Positions 1 to 12,226 are shown, counted from the stretch's first letter. The stretch: DNA of 64,000 nt from Pratylenchus scribneri (GCA_030063045.1 JAQSEB010000073.1:1-64000); one strand, 5' to 3'. Program-made: numbers and translations. The notes: a model not told the origin generated them from the sequence alone.

Positions 1-1899
1 ATGTGACTTTCATCATAACAACCCCATCATTTTTGCTATATTTATCGGAAGTGGTGGTGATAATCAAGCATAAACAATTACACAATTCCTTCAACATTCT
101 TTTCGCTGTACGCGCAATAGCCGTAAGTATTTAATTAAAATAAATTAAATAAATGGAAAAGCATTAAATGCATTAAAATGCTAAGGTCTATATCAATTTA
201 AAAATTAATCTAAAAAATTTATAAATTTTAATTTCTAAATTATATATATCTGATTTATCCAAATCATAAGTCTATCACAATATATAAATTAATTGATTTT
301 ACTTTAAGAATTGGTTGAAAATGTTAGGCTCAGTGTTCGGCTACCGTCTACCAAGAATTATTGGCGGCTTTATTTTACCATTCTACCAGATTCTCCCTAG
401 TCAAATTTTGGCACTTTATACTTTTTTCAATTTTTTCTGCTTTTACGCTGATAATTTTTCCACTGCTGCAATCCAATTTAATCGTTTTATTGCAATTGCT
501 TTTTCCATTACATTATGAAATGGTAATTAAATTAAATAAAGGAAGATTAAATATAAATTTAAAATTTGTAGTAAAAATGTATGTAAACTAAATTATATTT
601 TTTGATTAAAATTGTTTTTTTATTAAATAATAATTACACAAATATTTTAAAAATTTTACATTTAATTTTATTCACAGATTTGGCTTTATCTTTTACCACT
701 TTCTGTTTTGATCATTTATGGAGTGCCATTTTATTTTTCATTTTGTTTCATCTTGAGAGATACACAAATTGCCGTTGTTAAGAATGATCCATTGAATTTC
801 AACAGCACAACATTCTCCGTTAATGGGGTCAAAAATGTATGTCCTACATTTTTTATTATTATTATTATTTTAAAAACTGGTCAAAATATGAATACATTGA
901 GCTGTGAAATTTCAAATTAATATAGGAAATATATTTTACTATAAAATAATCTATTATTTTTACAATACCATTACCAACAATTTAAAAAGTTTAATAAATT
1001 AAAAGAGATTCCGATTTATATAAATATTTCACTCTTCTTTGCAAATGACATTATTATATTTTTTCAGCAATGCACTTTGGATAACTCATATTTGGTGAGA
1101 TTATTTTCCATCATATGTTTGATTTTATGCACTATATTGAGTTTATCCACTATATTTCTCTACCATTATCGGAAACGACAACGCATTTTGATGAATAACA
1201 ATTGGAATACTTCAGACCGAATTGAAAGAAATTTGCTTATTTACGCAATGTGCACATTTGCCGGCCTAGGAATTATCACCATATTTTTTGTAAATGATTT
1301 AAAGATATTACATTAAGTAAATATACTTATAGTTTTGGGAAAATATTTTCTTGTTAGAAAGGAGAGTGCATAAAAAGAAAAGTCTATAAATTATAAGTTA
1401 GTTGTTAGTATTAATGGTAATAAATTTAAATTTATTCATTCCATATTATCACTTGAAATAAGACAATTAAATTTGATATATTGCCGGATACTATTTTAAA
1501 TTTCAATTATTAAAATAGAATATATTTTTAAGATATTTGTAAATTATTAATTTATTTAGAATTTTTTATAATAATTTACTTCCTTCCAGCATTCTACCAA
1601 CTTGAATTTGGGTGGTATTTTTCCCGATCTACGATTATCACTCGACGGAATAACTCACGACAGTTGTAATATTGTTTTGCCCAGGTTGGCTGATGCTCTG
1701 GGCCAGCTCCACTTTGCGGCAACAATGGATGGCAGATGTACTACCGAAACGGTGGAATTTGTGGAAGAATGAGACAAAGACAAAAACTGTCGATATACGG
1801 TGCCGACCATTGCCAACTCAAACTAATGGAAACCGTCAAACGATTCCATTGTCTCATCAAAAAAGAATATTCTTCCAGAATCGCATTACTATTGCTTAG
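1..1899 (+). pseudogene. Serpentine receptor (Srg/Srv-like), copy 1, frameshifted and cut by the window edge
   Basis: This is a nematode chemoreceptor-like seven-transmembrane gene, recognised by exon-by-exon alignment with the two intact copies downstream. Exons are at about 1-122 (5' end missing), 309-522, 678-836, 1068-1289 and 1590-1899. Splice phases match the other copies. Exon 2 is 214 nt against 213 nt in both paralogues: a run of five T at 500-504 replaces four T and shifts the frame just before the FPLHYEK segment. Exon 5 has one extra G near 1684 before the SWLMLWASS segment. Two independent frameshifts make a pseudogene likely. Two homopolymer-type assembly errors are the alternative. 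The C-terminal frame then runs on to a stop at 1899. The call as a receptor is firm; which class (Srg or Srv) is less so. Confidence 0.75.
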
Positions 1900-2499
1900 A
1901 TTTTTTTGTTTTGATTTTTTTTAGATCTTTTAAAATTCTGATTTAAACGAATTCCAATTAGAAATTGTATATTTTAAAATAAGATCATTTAAATTAAAAA
2001 ATTTTTTGATTTCTAAATATTTAAATAAATATTGAATTACATCTCATAATATATTTATTAAAATATTATAAAAATGGCAATTAAGATATTAAAATTCATA
2101 TTGGCCAACTACCCGGAAAATATTTTTCCATTAATAATTATTTCCTGGTACAGTACTTTTGATCAAAATATGTTTTTATTTCCAAAGGGAAAATCAAAAG
2201 TCATCGGTAGTACAAAAATAAATTCAATGTAAATAAACAAGTTAAAATTCGATGATAAAGCCAACGAATTAGCAGAAATTAAAAATATATTGGCTTGTTT
2301 CCTTTACTAAAAATATAAATATGAAATTTTTCATTTTATTCGTGCACGCAAATAAAGGGAATTAATAGGAATTTAAAGTCAAAAATATTTATTTGAGTGA
2401 CAAATACAAAAATTTCCTTCAGTCATTGCCAAAACACCACAAATATTCAACCTAATAGGATCATAGGTCAACACTATCTTCAGCGTTTACATCCTACTC

Positions 2500-2790
2500 A
2501 GAATCAGAATTGTTTTTCATCATGATACGAGATAGGGATTGTTTTTCATTGGTATAGAATACAATCCCCCTGTGTTCACCGTTAACCTCTGTGAAATGAA
2601 AATGGACATTGCTCATTTTAGGTTAAACAAAGTCAAACGCCAACACAATACAATCTATTTAAGCCATGATTTTTCCTCCTTCACTGAATTTCTTCCTGTC
2701 ATTTACTTCCTAGTTTCCGTATTCTCCTCAATTTTCACACCATTTTTCCCACATATGTACAAAAAGCATAAAATATTATGGAAGAACCTG
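2500..2790. repeat. Copy of a duplicated intergenic segment
   Basis: This stretch shares an ordered set of phrases with 6600-6860, including GGATTGTTTTT, TTCACCGTT, CTGAATTTCTTC and CCCACATATGTACAAAAAG. It lies downstream of receptor copy 1 as the other lies downstream of copy 2, so it marks the old duplication unit of the receptor cluster. Confidence 0.6.
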
Positions 2791-2861
2791 TAAAATATGG
2801 TAAAATTCACATAAGTATTGAATCTGCCTGGGAACAATTCAACAAAAGACAATGAATAATG

Positions 2862-3265
2862 AACATTTTGTGTTTTCTCAAACATTTTGTGTTTTCCCAA
2901 ATATTTTGTGTTTTCCCAAACATTTTGTGTTTTCCCAAATATTTTGTGTTTTCCCAAACATTTTGTGTTTTCCCAAACATTTTGTGTTTTCCCAAATTTT
3001 TGAGTTTTCCCAAACATTTTGTATTCTCCCAAACATTTGTGTTTTCCCAAACATTTTGTGTTTTCCCAAACATTTTGTGTTTTCCCTAACATTTTGTGTT
3101 TTCCCAAACATTTTGTGTTTTCCCAAACATTTTGTGTTTTCCCAAACATTTTGTGTTTTCCCAAACATTTTGTATTCTCCCAAACATTTTGTGTTTTCAC
3201 AAACATTTTGTGTTTTCCCAAACATTTTGTATTTTCCCAAACATTTTATGGTCTTTCCAAAAATT
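2862..3265. repeat. 19-bp minisatellite upstream of receptor copy 2
   Basis: About 21 near-identical copies of ATTTTGTGTTTTCCCAAAC stand head to tail, ending about 80 bp before the start codon of receptor copy 2. Because 19 is not a multiple of three and the unit lacks stops in several frames, long open frames exist on both strands, for example 2703-3221 on the minus strand. These are side effects of the repeat and not genes. The array could affect the promoter of copy 2. Confidence 0.95.
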
Positions 3266-3347
3266 TTATGTTTTTTTTAAATAAGTAATACAAAAACAAT
3301 AAAAATTATGATTTTGATATATTTTAATTTATAGATAACTCGTCTAA

Positions 3348-4815
3348 ATGGAGGAAGTGATTGACTTTCTTTATTCTCTTCGAAATTACTATATTTATTT
3401 GACATTCATCATTGGCATTCCATCATTCTTGTTGTATTTATCGGAAGTGGTGGTGATAATCAAACATAAACAATTGCATAATTCCTTCAACATTCTTTTC
3501 GCTGTACGCGCCATTGCAGTAAGCATTAAAAATATAAATAATTTAATCAATTAAATTAATTAATTTATATATTAAAAATATTAATTAATTTTTAACCAGA
3601 ATTTCCTAAAAATGTGGGGCTCGATGTTTGGCTATCGTCTACCAAAAATCGTTGGCGGCTTAATTCTGCCCTTCTACCAAATTCTCCCTGGCAGAATATT
3701 GGCTCTTTATTCTTTCTTATTGTTTTTCTGCTTCTATGCTGATAATTTGTCCACTGCTACAATTCAATTGAATCGATTTATTGCAATCGCTTTTCCACTA
3801 CACTATGAGAAGGTAAATTAATTGTTAAAATTTTCCAAATTTTTTACTTTTAATTTTATTTTCTAGATTTGGTGTTATCTTTTACCAATTTCCGTTTTGA
3901 TTATTTATGGAGTGCCATTTGCTCTGTCATTTTGTTTCTTGTCGGTGGACACTAAATTGTTTATTGTCAGCAACGATCCGTTAAATGCTAATGGGACATC
4001 ATTCGCCATTATAGGCTCTTTCACTGTATGCCGCCTTTCACCCTTTTAATTTCCAAGAAAAATGCTATATAATATTCAGAGCTGCCATAAGGATAACATG
4101 AATTTGGTTACGTCACTTTCCATCTCATTTCTGATTGGTTGCACTGTATTGAGTTTATTGACAATTTTTCTCTATCTTTGGCGAAAAAGAAATCGTACAT
4201 TGAACAACCATCGGACAAGATATGCAAATGCCAACAATAATAATTCGAATGCCTCAGATCGAATTGAGAGAAACTTGTTGATTTATGCAATGTGCACATT
4301 TGTTGGCCTAGGAATTATTACAATATTCTTTGTAAGATAATAATAATTAATAGAAGACTATTATAAGTAATTTCCTATAAAATTTATAATTTTTCATATT
4401 TCTTTCTAGTCATTTTAGATTTTTTAAAGATTTTAAAAATTAAAAAAATACAAATCGAACAAAATAATTCCACTTCCATAGCTAATAAATTAAAAAAAAA
4501 TTTCAGAATGTCTTCGACCTGAATTTGGGCAAAAAATTTCCATTGCTTCTTTTGGCACTTGGCCCAATTATTCATGACATTTGCAATATTATTTTGCCAA
4601 GTTGGCTGATGCTCTGGGCCAGTTCCACTTTTCGACATAAATGGGCCGCGGATGTATTGCCAAAACGGTGGAATTTGTTTAAGAATGAGACAAAGACAAA
4701 AACCGTCAATATAATATGCCGTCCATTGCCAACTCAAACTAATGCAAATCCATATACAATTCCAATACCAATTCAAAAGAGATTATTCTCGATAAATCAA
4801 TTTACTGCTACATAA
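3348..4815 (+). CDS. Serpentine receptor class gamma-like (Srg/Srv-like) protein, copy 2
   Basis: This is a candidate chemosensory seven-transmembrane receptor of 367 aa in five exons: 3348-3518, 3600-3812, 3867-4025, 4080-4331 and 4507-4815. All introns are phase 0 with GT/AG borders. Exon 1 holds a hydrophobic segment around IGIPSFLLYLSEVVVII. Exon 2 ends with LNRFIAIAFPLHYEK, in the position of the conserved motif after the third membrane helix of these receptors. Exon 3 begins with the IWCYLLPISVLIIYG helix. Exon 4 has two helices around a polar loop (SDRIERN). Exon 5 carries ILPSWLMLWASSTF and a basic tail. The length is slightly above the roughly 330 aa usual for the family. The start lies 14 bases after a TTTATAG that could be a trans-splice acceptor. 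Class assignment within the Srg superfamily is uncertain. Confidence 0.8.
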
Positions 4816-6860
4816 ATTTTGATCATTTGGATATTATTTCTAATTTATTTAAACTCTTTTTATATAATTCTAATTTTCTATGTACTAAATTCTGATTTTT
4901 TGTGATTTAATTTTATATTGTATTTACTACTTAATTTATAGACTTTATAATCTATTTTTAGTCTATTAATTTTTTCTTCTATAATTAAATTATAATTCTT
5001 ATTATTCTTCCATACATTAATATGACTATTCAAAAGTAAAAAATTGATCAAAAATCATATAAATTTTGCATCAAATTTTCAAGTTAAAATGATTATTAAA
5101 AATATTCCATCTAAGAATTTGTAAATGAAATAAATATTTTTTGTTTTCCAACTGTACTAAATGATCATCCTCATAAGACAAAATTAAGTGTTATTCTAAT
5201 TAATATATAATTTATTAATTGATGATAAATTTTGTCTATATTCTACATAAGTAAATATTTGTTGTAAATTAATTATATTATTATTATAGTAATAATGGAA
5301 TGTCCAACAAATAAATTAATTAGAAAAAAAAAGAAATTATTTAAATTTCAAATTGTTTATTCAAAAATAATAAAGCCACCTCCTATAAATTATCGATATA
5401 TTCTAAAAGGGCAACAGTGGAATTCAGGGAATTTTGCATTACCGCATTTCTGACCAATCACCTGATCGCTGCTTGAATTTTCAAAAATTGGGGTCTCCTT
5501 CATCCAAACATTTTGTTGGGAATATTGAAAAAATATTCATGGTGTCCTAAATTCTTGCAATGGTTTTTTCTCATGTTAAGGGATTGTTTTTAATAGTCGC
5601 AGGGGATACAAATAATCATTTTGAAAATTGACCTCACACATTGAATAGTAGTACCTAATTAGGATAAATATTTCAAGCATCTTTCCCCCCGGCTTTAAAA
5701 ATTTGATTTCTAAGCGAAATTATTGATATTTTAATTAAGTATTCTGTTACTTAATGCGAATCCAAACACAATTCAAACATCCATTCAAACGAAATTATTC
5801 ACAATAAATCATTTTACTACTACATAAATTTTTTGACCATTTGAATATAAATATTATTTCTGATTTATTTAAAATTGTGATTTTATATAATTCCTAGTAT
5901 CAACAAAATACTTTTGTAATCTAATTTTATATTATGCCTATAGACATTACTTTTTAATTTGATTTCCATAATTTTGGTTTATTAAAATCTATTAATTCTT
6001 TCTTTAATCAAATTATGATTCTTATTATTCTTCCGTATATTAATAAAAATTAGTATTCAAACATAAAAAATTGATCAAGAAACATTTAAATTTTGCGTCA
6101 AATTTTCAAGTTAAAATTATTAGATATTCTAATCTAAGTATCAATTTGTAAATGAATTAAATATTTTTCGTTATTCCAACTGTAATAAATGATCATGCGC
6201 CAAAATCAAATGTTATTCTAATTAATTGCCTATTCTAGATAAGTAAATATGTTTTTAAAAGGGAAATTATATTTTTTATTGTAGTAATAATGGAATATTA
6301 ACAAATAATAAATTAATTAGAAAAAAAATTATTTAAATTTCAAAACATTATCGATATTATGTATTCAAAAATAATAAGGCTTTCTCTCAACAATTTAACG
6401 ATAACATACTCAAATGGGAAATTGTGGAATTAATTGAATTTGCTTGGAAACATTTCTAGGAAATCAGCTGAAGCAATCACTGCTTGAATTTTCAAAAATT
6501 AGGGACGGAACACGGAAGCAATCTTTCATCAATGTTATTTTGGTTCGCCTTTTCTCCTTCCTCCAAACATTTTTGGGAATATGAAAAAAATATTTTCAGT
6601 GCCCTAAAATTCTTGGAACCGTTTTTTCCCATCATGGAAAGGGATTGTTTTTTATAGTCATTCGCAGTGAATACAATAATCAAATTCACCGTTGACCTCT
6701 GACATTGAAATAGTACGAATTTGGGCGGTAAACACCTCAAATTCATTTATATAAACTTTGATCTTTCCTTCCGGCTCTGAATTTCTTCATGTCAGTTACT
6801 TTCCAAGAATTTCGTATTCCCCTCTATTTTTTTACCATTTTTTCCCACATATGTACAAAA
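4740..6860 (+). repeat. Tandem duplication of about 1.0 kb downstream of receptor copy 2
   Basis: The last exon end, 3' flank and following intergenic DNA of receptor copy 2 (about 4740-5700) recur at about 5753-6770, offset 1.01-1.06 kb. Shared landmarks are the terminal exon end, AATAAATTAATTAGAAAAAAA, and a GAATATTGAAAAAAT / GTCCTAAATTCTT block at 5519 matched at 6573. Outside this duplication no gene is visible from 4816 to 7786. Confidence 0.7.
5753..5827 (+). pseudogene. Relic of a receptor last exon
   Basis: The frame reads NANPNTIQTSIQTKLF and ends TINHFTTT before a TAA at 5825. It matches the C-terminal tails of receptor copies 2 and 3 (NANP, TIQ/TIPI, INQFT). No upstream exon is present, so this is the 3' stub of a lost fourth copy or of a partial duplication. 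Confidence 0.7.
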
Positions 6861-7786
6861 AGTAAGTACATATTAGATATTATAAAAGGAAACTAATTAC
6901 ATGCATTAAAATCAAAATCCTCGCAAATATGGACTCTGCATTTAATTATATATTATTAAACATTTAATAATTCTGATGATAACCCTCAAAATCTTTATAA
7001 TGTACATTAACGCTGCAGATTACATTGGCCGGGCATAATATTAAATTTAAATTGCGCGTGCCAAGGAAGGTTGATAAAATAATAAATTGTAGACTAAACA
7101 GTAAACACTCTGATTTAATGGGGGCATTACGCTGAATAAGTTCAGAAGAACAGAAAGTGCATCAATTATCCATAATTAGATTGTGAATAATTGTTGGGTT
7201 AAATTCAATGCCATTACCAACTTTTTGAGAATTGAGACAAAATCAGGGAAATAAAATTTGTCTCAAAGTGAATTTAATTATCAAGTAATTTTTTTCTGAA
7301 AACATTTGGTGGTAATTTCCTTCATTTCTTATGTGGAAATTAAGTTTTAATTCTTTAATGCATATTTCCAATTTTAACTTCTCCTGATTAACATTCATTT
7401 TATTTTATATTATAAATGTCAAATTCCACAAATTATTCTAGTTTTGTTTTTAAAAGAAATACAACAATAAATCTGGCTTAAATTAATTTAATAAATAAAA
7501 TTTTCTTTAATTAAAATACATTTTGGCTGAATTATTCCAAGACGAAAACTATGGAATAATTTTTTATATGACTAAAATTTTGCTGGAATTCTAAAAATTT
7601 ATATCCCTATAGGAAATTTATTTAAACCTGATTTTCTCCATTAAGATTATTGTTTTGGTCTATTCGAAAATTCTGTATTCTGCAATTTATTAATATTAAA
7701 AGTGCACATTTTATTATATTCACAAAAAATATAAATTGGACAGATTTTGATTCAAGATTTTTTGATAAATTTATAGATTTTAGACA

Positions 7787-10131
7787 ATGGCAATGGGGGA
7801 AGTGATTGACTTTCTTTACTCTCTTCGAAATTATTATATTTATTTGATATTCATCATTGGTATTCCATCATTTTTATTGTATTTATCGGAAGTGGTTGTG
7901 ATAATCAAGCATAAACAATTACACAATTCATTCAATATACTTTTCGCTGTGCGCGCTATCGCAGTAAGTATAAAAAAATAAAATATATATTAATTTAATT
8001 AAATGAAAAATAAACTTAAAAAAAATAAAAAATATAATTTAATCTATGCAATTAAATGAAAAAACATAATTATTAAAAAATTTCTAAAAATTTTTATTTT
8101 TTTTTTATTTTAAAATTTTTCAGTCAAGAAAATCCCATGATAAATATTTAAATTTCTAAATGGTACATCTAATTTATTAATTTCCAAATCGTACATCTAT
8201 CACAATAAACATAATTGACATTTTTCTTTAAGAATTGGTCAAAAATGTGGGGTTCGATGTTCGGTTACCGTCTACCGACAATCATTGGCGGCTTAATTCT
8301 GCCATTCTACCAAATTCTGCCTAGTCAAATATTGGCTCTTTATTCGTTTTTTTTATTTTTCGGCTTTTACGCTGATAATTTTTCCACTGCTGCGATCCAA
8401 TTGAATCGATGTATTGCAATCGCTTTTCCATTACATTATGAGAAGGTAAATGAATTTTAATTCTGATTTTTTGTGTTTTTAGCTAATTCTGATTTTTTGT
8501 GTTTTTAGCTAATTCTGATTTTTTGTGTTTTTAGCTAATTCTGTTTTTTTGTGTTTTTAGCTAATTCTGATTTTTTGTGTTTTTAGCTAATTCTGATTTT
8601 TTGTGTTTTTAGCTAATTCTGATTTTTTGTGTTTTTAGCTAATTCTGATTTTTTGTGTTTTTAGCTAATTCTGATTTTTTGTGTTTTTAGCTAATTCTGA
8701 TTTTTTGTGTTTTTAGCTAATTCTGATTTTTTGTGTTTTTAGCTAATTCTGTTTTTTTGTGTTTTTAGCTAATTCTGATTTTTTGTGTTTTTAGCTAATT
8801 CTGATTTTTTGTGTTTTTAGCTAATTCTGATTTTTTGTGTTTTTAGCTAATTCTGATTTTTTGTGTTTTTAGCTAATTCTGATTTTTTGTGTTTTTAGCT
8901 AATTCTGATTTTTTGTGTTTTTAGCTAATTCTGATTTTTTGTGTTTTTAGCTAATTCTGATTTTTTGTGTTTTTAGCTAATTCTGATTTTTTGTATTTTT
9001 AGTTAATTCTGATTTTTTGTGTTTTTAGTTAATTCTGATTTAAATATTTATCAAATTTTATTTTTATCTTATTCACAGATTTGGCTTTATCTTTTACCAA
9101 TTTCCGTTTTGATCATTTATGGGGTGCCATTTTATTTGTCATTTTGTTTGATTACGCCAGATAAAGAATTAAAAATTGTCAGCCCAGATCCATTGAGTGC
9201 AAATCGTACAACATTCTCCATTACAGGACCTTTCACAGTATGCCTAAATTCCCTGGACTCTTTTAACTTACGGAAAATGTCTTCACAAAAAATTTAAAAA
9301 TGGAATTTAATCCATTAAAATATTATTTAATGGAGAAGTACATTCATGAAGAACATTTTTTTTACATTTATGTACACAAAACTATATTCTATTTCAATTC
9401 AATTCTTATATATGTATTATTCAGAGCTGCCATACGAATAACATAAATTTGGTTGTGTCACTTTCCATCATATGTTTGATTTTTTGCACTATAATGAGTT
9501 TAATGTCAATTTTTCTCTACCATTGGCGGAAAAGGCATCACCGCACTTTGAAGAATAATTCTTCGACAATTCAAACGAACAATTCGAATGTTTCGGACCG
9601 AATTGAGAGGAATTTGCTCATTTATGCAATTTGCACATTTGTTGGACTAGGAATTATCACATTGTTCTTTGTAAGTTATTTACTACAAATAAATTTTCAC
9701 TAATTTCGCCATTTTTTAAATTGTTTTAAATTCATTTTAGATTTTTTTAAATTTTATTAGCGAAAAATTTAATTCCAGTTCCATGAACAATAAATAAAAA
9801 AAAATATTCCTTTCAGAATGCCTTTAACTTGAATTTGGGCGGAAATTTTCTGATGCTTGTTTTGTCACTCGACCCAATTATTCACGACGGTTGTAATATT
9901 ATTTTGCCCAGTTGGCTGATGCTCTGGGCAAGCTCCACTTTTCGGCAAAAATGGGCCGCGGATGTGCTGCCAAATCGGTGGAATTTGTTTAAGAATGAGA
10001 CAAAGACAAAAACCGTCAATTTAACTTGCCGTCCTTTGCCAACCCAAACAAATGCGAATCCATTCACGATTCAAATTCAAACATCCAAGCAAAAGAGATT
10101 ATGCTCGATAAATCAATTTACTATTGCTTAA
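7787..10131 (+). CDS. Serpentine receptor class gamma-like (Srg/Srv-like) protein, copy 3
   Basis: This is a candidate chemosensory seven-transmembrane receptor of 369 aa in five exons: 7787-7963, 8233-8445, 9079-9237, 9425-9670 and 9817-10131. Exons 2 and 3 are exactly as long as in copy 2 (213 and 159 nt) and all phases are 0. It starts MAMGEVIDF, two residues longer than copy 2, soon after a TTTATAG that may be a trans-splice acceptor. The LNRxIAIAFPLHYEK motif is kept, with Cys in place of Phe at the fourth residue. Asn-X-Ser/Thr sites occur in the exon 4 loop. Intron 2 is unusual: it is 633 nt and almost filled by a 26-bp repeat with splice-acceptor-like ends. The receptor family call is firm, the class call moderate. 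Confidence 0.8.
8461..9045 (+). repeat. 26-bp intronic minisatellite of splice-acceptor-like units
   Basis: About 22 head-to-tail units, each CTAATTCTGATTTTTT followed by GTGTTTTTAG, fill intron 2 of receptor copy 3. They are almost identical; two units have T for A in the middle and the last ones carry TTAG variants. Each unit on the coding strand has a T-rich tract ending in TTTTTAG, close to the nematode 3' splice signal. The acceptor that preserves the frame, ATTCACAG at 9078, lies just beyond the array. Confidence 0.95.
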
Positions 10132-10450
10132 ATTTTATTTCGTTTGGATAGAATCAGTAATTTTTATTTCTGATTTATTTAAAATTCTGATTTTTTATAT
10201 AATTCCAATTTCGTAAATATATTCTAATTTTTTTAAATCTAACTTTATACTATGTTAATTTTCTTCCTCCAATTTCATTGAAATTTAAGATCTCTCATTT
10301 ATTTAAAATTTATTTAAAAAAATTATCAAATTTTGAGAATAAATAATTTCATTGAAATTATTAATTTTTGACATCGACAATTTAATAAAATTAATTTTAA
10401 TTTGTTTGAGAATTCTTTTCCTTTTGCATAATGCAATTCTCCGTTTTCAT

Positions 10451-10799
10451 TTAATTCTTGTTCCCAAATCCACATGTTGGGCATGTCCATTGGTCATCCT
10501 TGATTAAGCCAATCATAAATCCAACTGGAAGGCCAACAGTCGCACCAATAAGTGCACCAACTGGGCCACCAGTAACTGCGCCAACTTTTGCCCCAGTCAT
10601 TGTGGTTGCCCCGGCTGCGCCCAGAGCGGCACCGGCAGCTGTGCCAGCCCCAAAACCTGTAACGGTTCCCTCGGCAGTTTCTTTGATGATGCGGCCCAAA
10701 TCATCAGTGTTGACTGCAAAATAACAATAAAAGATAGTTTTAAAATTATCCAAAAAACTAACAGAGATTATGGCAATTTGCACATTCGATTCGTCCCAT
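10451..10799 (-). CDS. Small zinc-knuckle protein with a glycine-zipper membrane segment
   Basis: The model is two exons (10763-10799 and 10451-10713) around a 49-nt intron with GTTAGT and TTTTGCAG borders. It gives a 99-aa protein starting MGRIECANCHNLF. The N-terminus has a CxxC pair (CANC) and the C-terminus another (CPTCGFGNKN), together the four ligands of a zinc ribbon. Between them lies a region rich in Gly and Ala with GxxxG spacing (GTAAGAALGAAGA, GAVTGGPVGALIGA, VGFMIGLI), typical of glycine-zipper membrane segments. The start is chosen because splicing joins the first CxxC in frame. I do not recognise a specific family or function. The arrangement suggests a membrane-inserted hairpin with a zinc site formed by the two ends, which is inference. 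Confidence 0.7.
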
Positions 10800-11410
10800 T
10801 TTTATGTCGTAATACAAATTGTGATTAAAAATATGAAATAATATTTTAATAAAAATTTCTCTGAATTATGGATGTTATTTGTTATTGCTTTGCTTAAAAA
10901 CTCAATAAGAATACAATGAAAAAAATGCAAAAATATTTAAAAAATAAAAAGTCTTTAAATCTCCAATTTTTAATCAAAGAATTCCATGGACTGGAATAAA
11001 TTAAACTGCAATTATTTGCGAATTAAAATTTTTTACCTATAAATCTGTTTGATTATAGGAAGATATTAATTAAAATTGCAACAAAAAATTAGGACCAAAA
11101 AGAAAAAGCCAAAATCGGCTCTATTTTTGTTTTTTACCTTCCCTATAATCAAAATTTTCTGAAAAACAAAAAAATTCTAAAAAAAAGAATTTTAACCAAA
11201 TATTTATATTTTAATAATAGATTGTAAGATTTTTGAATGAGAAATTGGTCATTTTGTGAGCAAAAAAATAATCCGAAAATTTGGAAGATCTTATTAACGA
11301 ACATTGTTAAGAGCTGTCCTTTTATACACTTTCCTTCCCTTTCTTTATTACTTGGCCATAAACAAAAGTTGTTTATTGCACTTCTTTGTAAATATTTGTG
11401 CACATATCCA
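10800..11410. other. Intergenic, no gene seen
   Basis: This is AT-rich sequence between two minus-strand zinc-knuckle-type reading frames. I see no convincing exon or repeat. The short open frame on the minus strand at 11149-11403 has low-complexity composition and no splice support. Confidence 0.5.
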
Positions 11411-11554
11411 TCATAAAAGTGGCACAGATATTTTTTGAAAAGGAATTTGATGATTCATGGATTGTCCCATTGTAATATTCTTCACATTTTTAGTTAATTC
11501 ACAATGGAGCTCAAAGTTCTTTGCGATTGTTTGACAATTTGGACAATCAACATT
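11411..11554 (-). pseudogene. Possible exon or relic of a second CPNC zinc-knuckle protein
   Basis: The minus strand reads NISKNVDCPNCQTIAKNF, continues HCELTKNVKNITMGQ and ends VPLL at a TGA at 11413-11411. The CPNC pair and a following His/Cys resemble the CxxC pairs of the neighbouring 99-aa gene. No start codon or clear upstream exon is visible, so it is a 3' exon of an unresolved gene, a relic, or chance. Confidence 0.3.
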
Positions 11555-12226
11555 CTTTGAAATGTTTATAAAATTTGGTGTTTGAGCAAAAATAAAATGT
11601 GGAAAACAATGTTAAATAAAAATAACACACAGATCAAAGCGATTTAATTTTTATTTTAGGCAACTCTATAGCAATGGGACGATAATCTGATCATGGAAAA
11701 TTAATTTAGTTGAATTAAATGAATGAATTTAGAAGAATACAAATTTTTAATTCAAAAATTCTATCTTTGAATCTATAAATATACTTAATATTTTCCGTTT
11801 TCCAATCCTCACTCACTCACTCACTCTAAATGATTTTCCATAAACATAAATCAAAATCAAGAGTTCTTAATTCATTTAATTTGTGGGCAAACAATACTAT
11901 ATCTCTCTCCTTTTGTTTAGGTAAAATGCCCTCACTCAGGGTAAAATCAAAAGAGAGCAAGAAGGAAGGCACCGTAAGAAAATAATTCTGCTTTCGATTC
12001 GACCCTTCATATTTTCCCGAATAATAATTGTAATTGTTCTCTTATTCATCCCCACTTTTGAGGATATTTAATTAGTCCTTTTCCTATGATTTAATCGAAA
12101 TAAAGTCAACCAAAAAATTCGATAATTTGTCTTGCGAATTGTGAAAAGATTTTATTTATTCAGAAAGACAAAAAGAATAAGAATAATAAACTTTGCTTTA
12201 GCCATTTTTCTGCTTCTTGACATAAA

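Noticed and set aside
2703..3288. Long open frames on both strands (up to 172 codons)
   Set aside because: They only reflect the 19-bp tandem unit, which lacks stops in several frames; the same 19-residue period appears in every frame.
10458..10724. Plus-strand Pro/Ala-rich frame
   Set aside because: Antisense of the Gly/Ala-rich exon, whose strand has splice sites and CxxC pairs.
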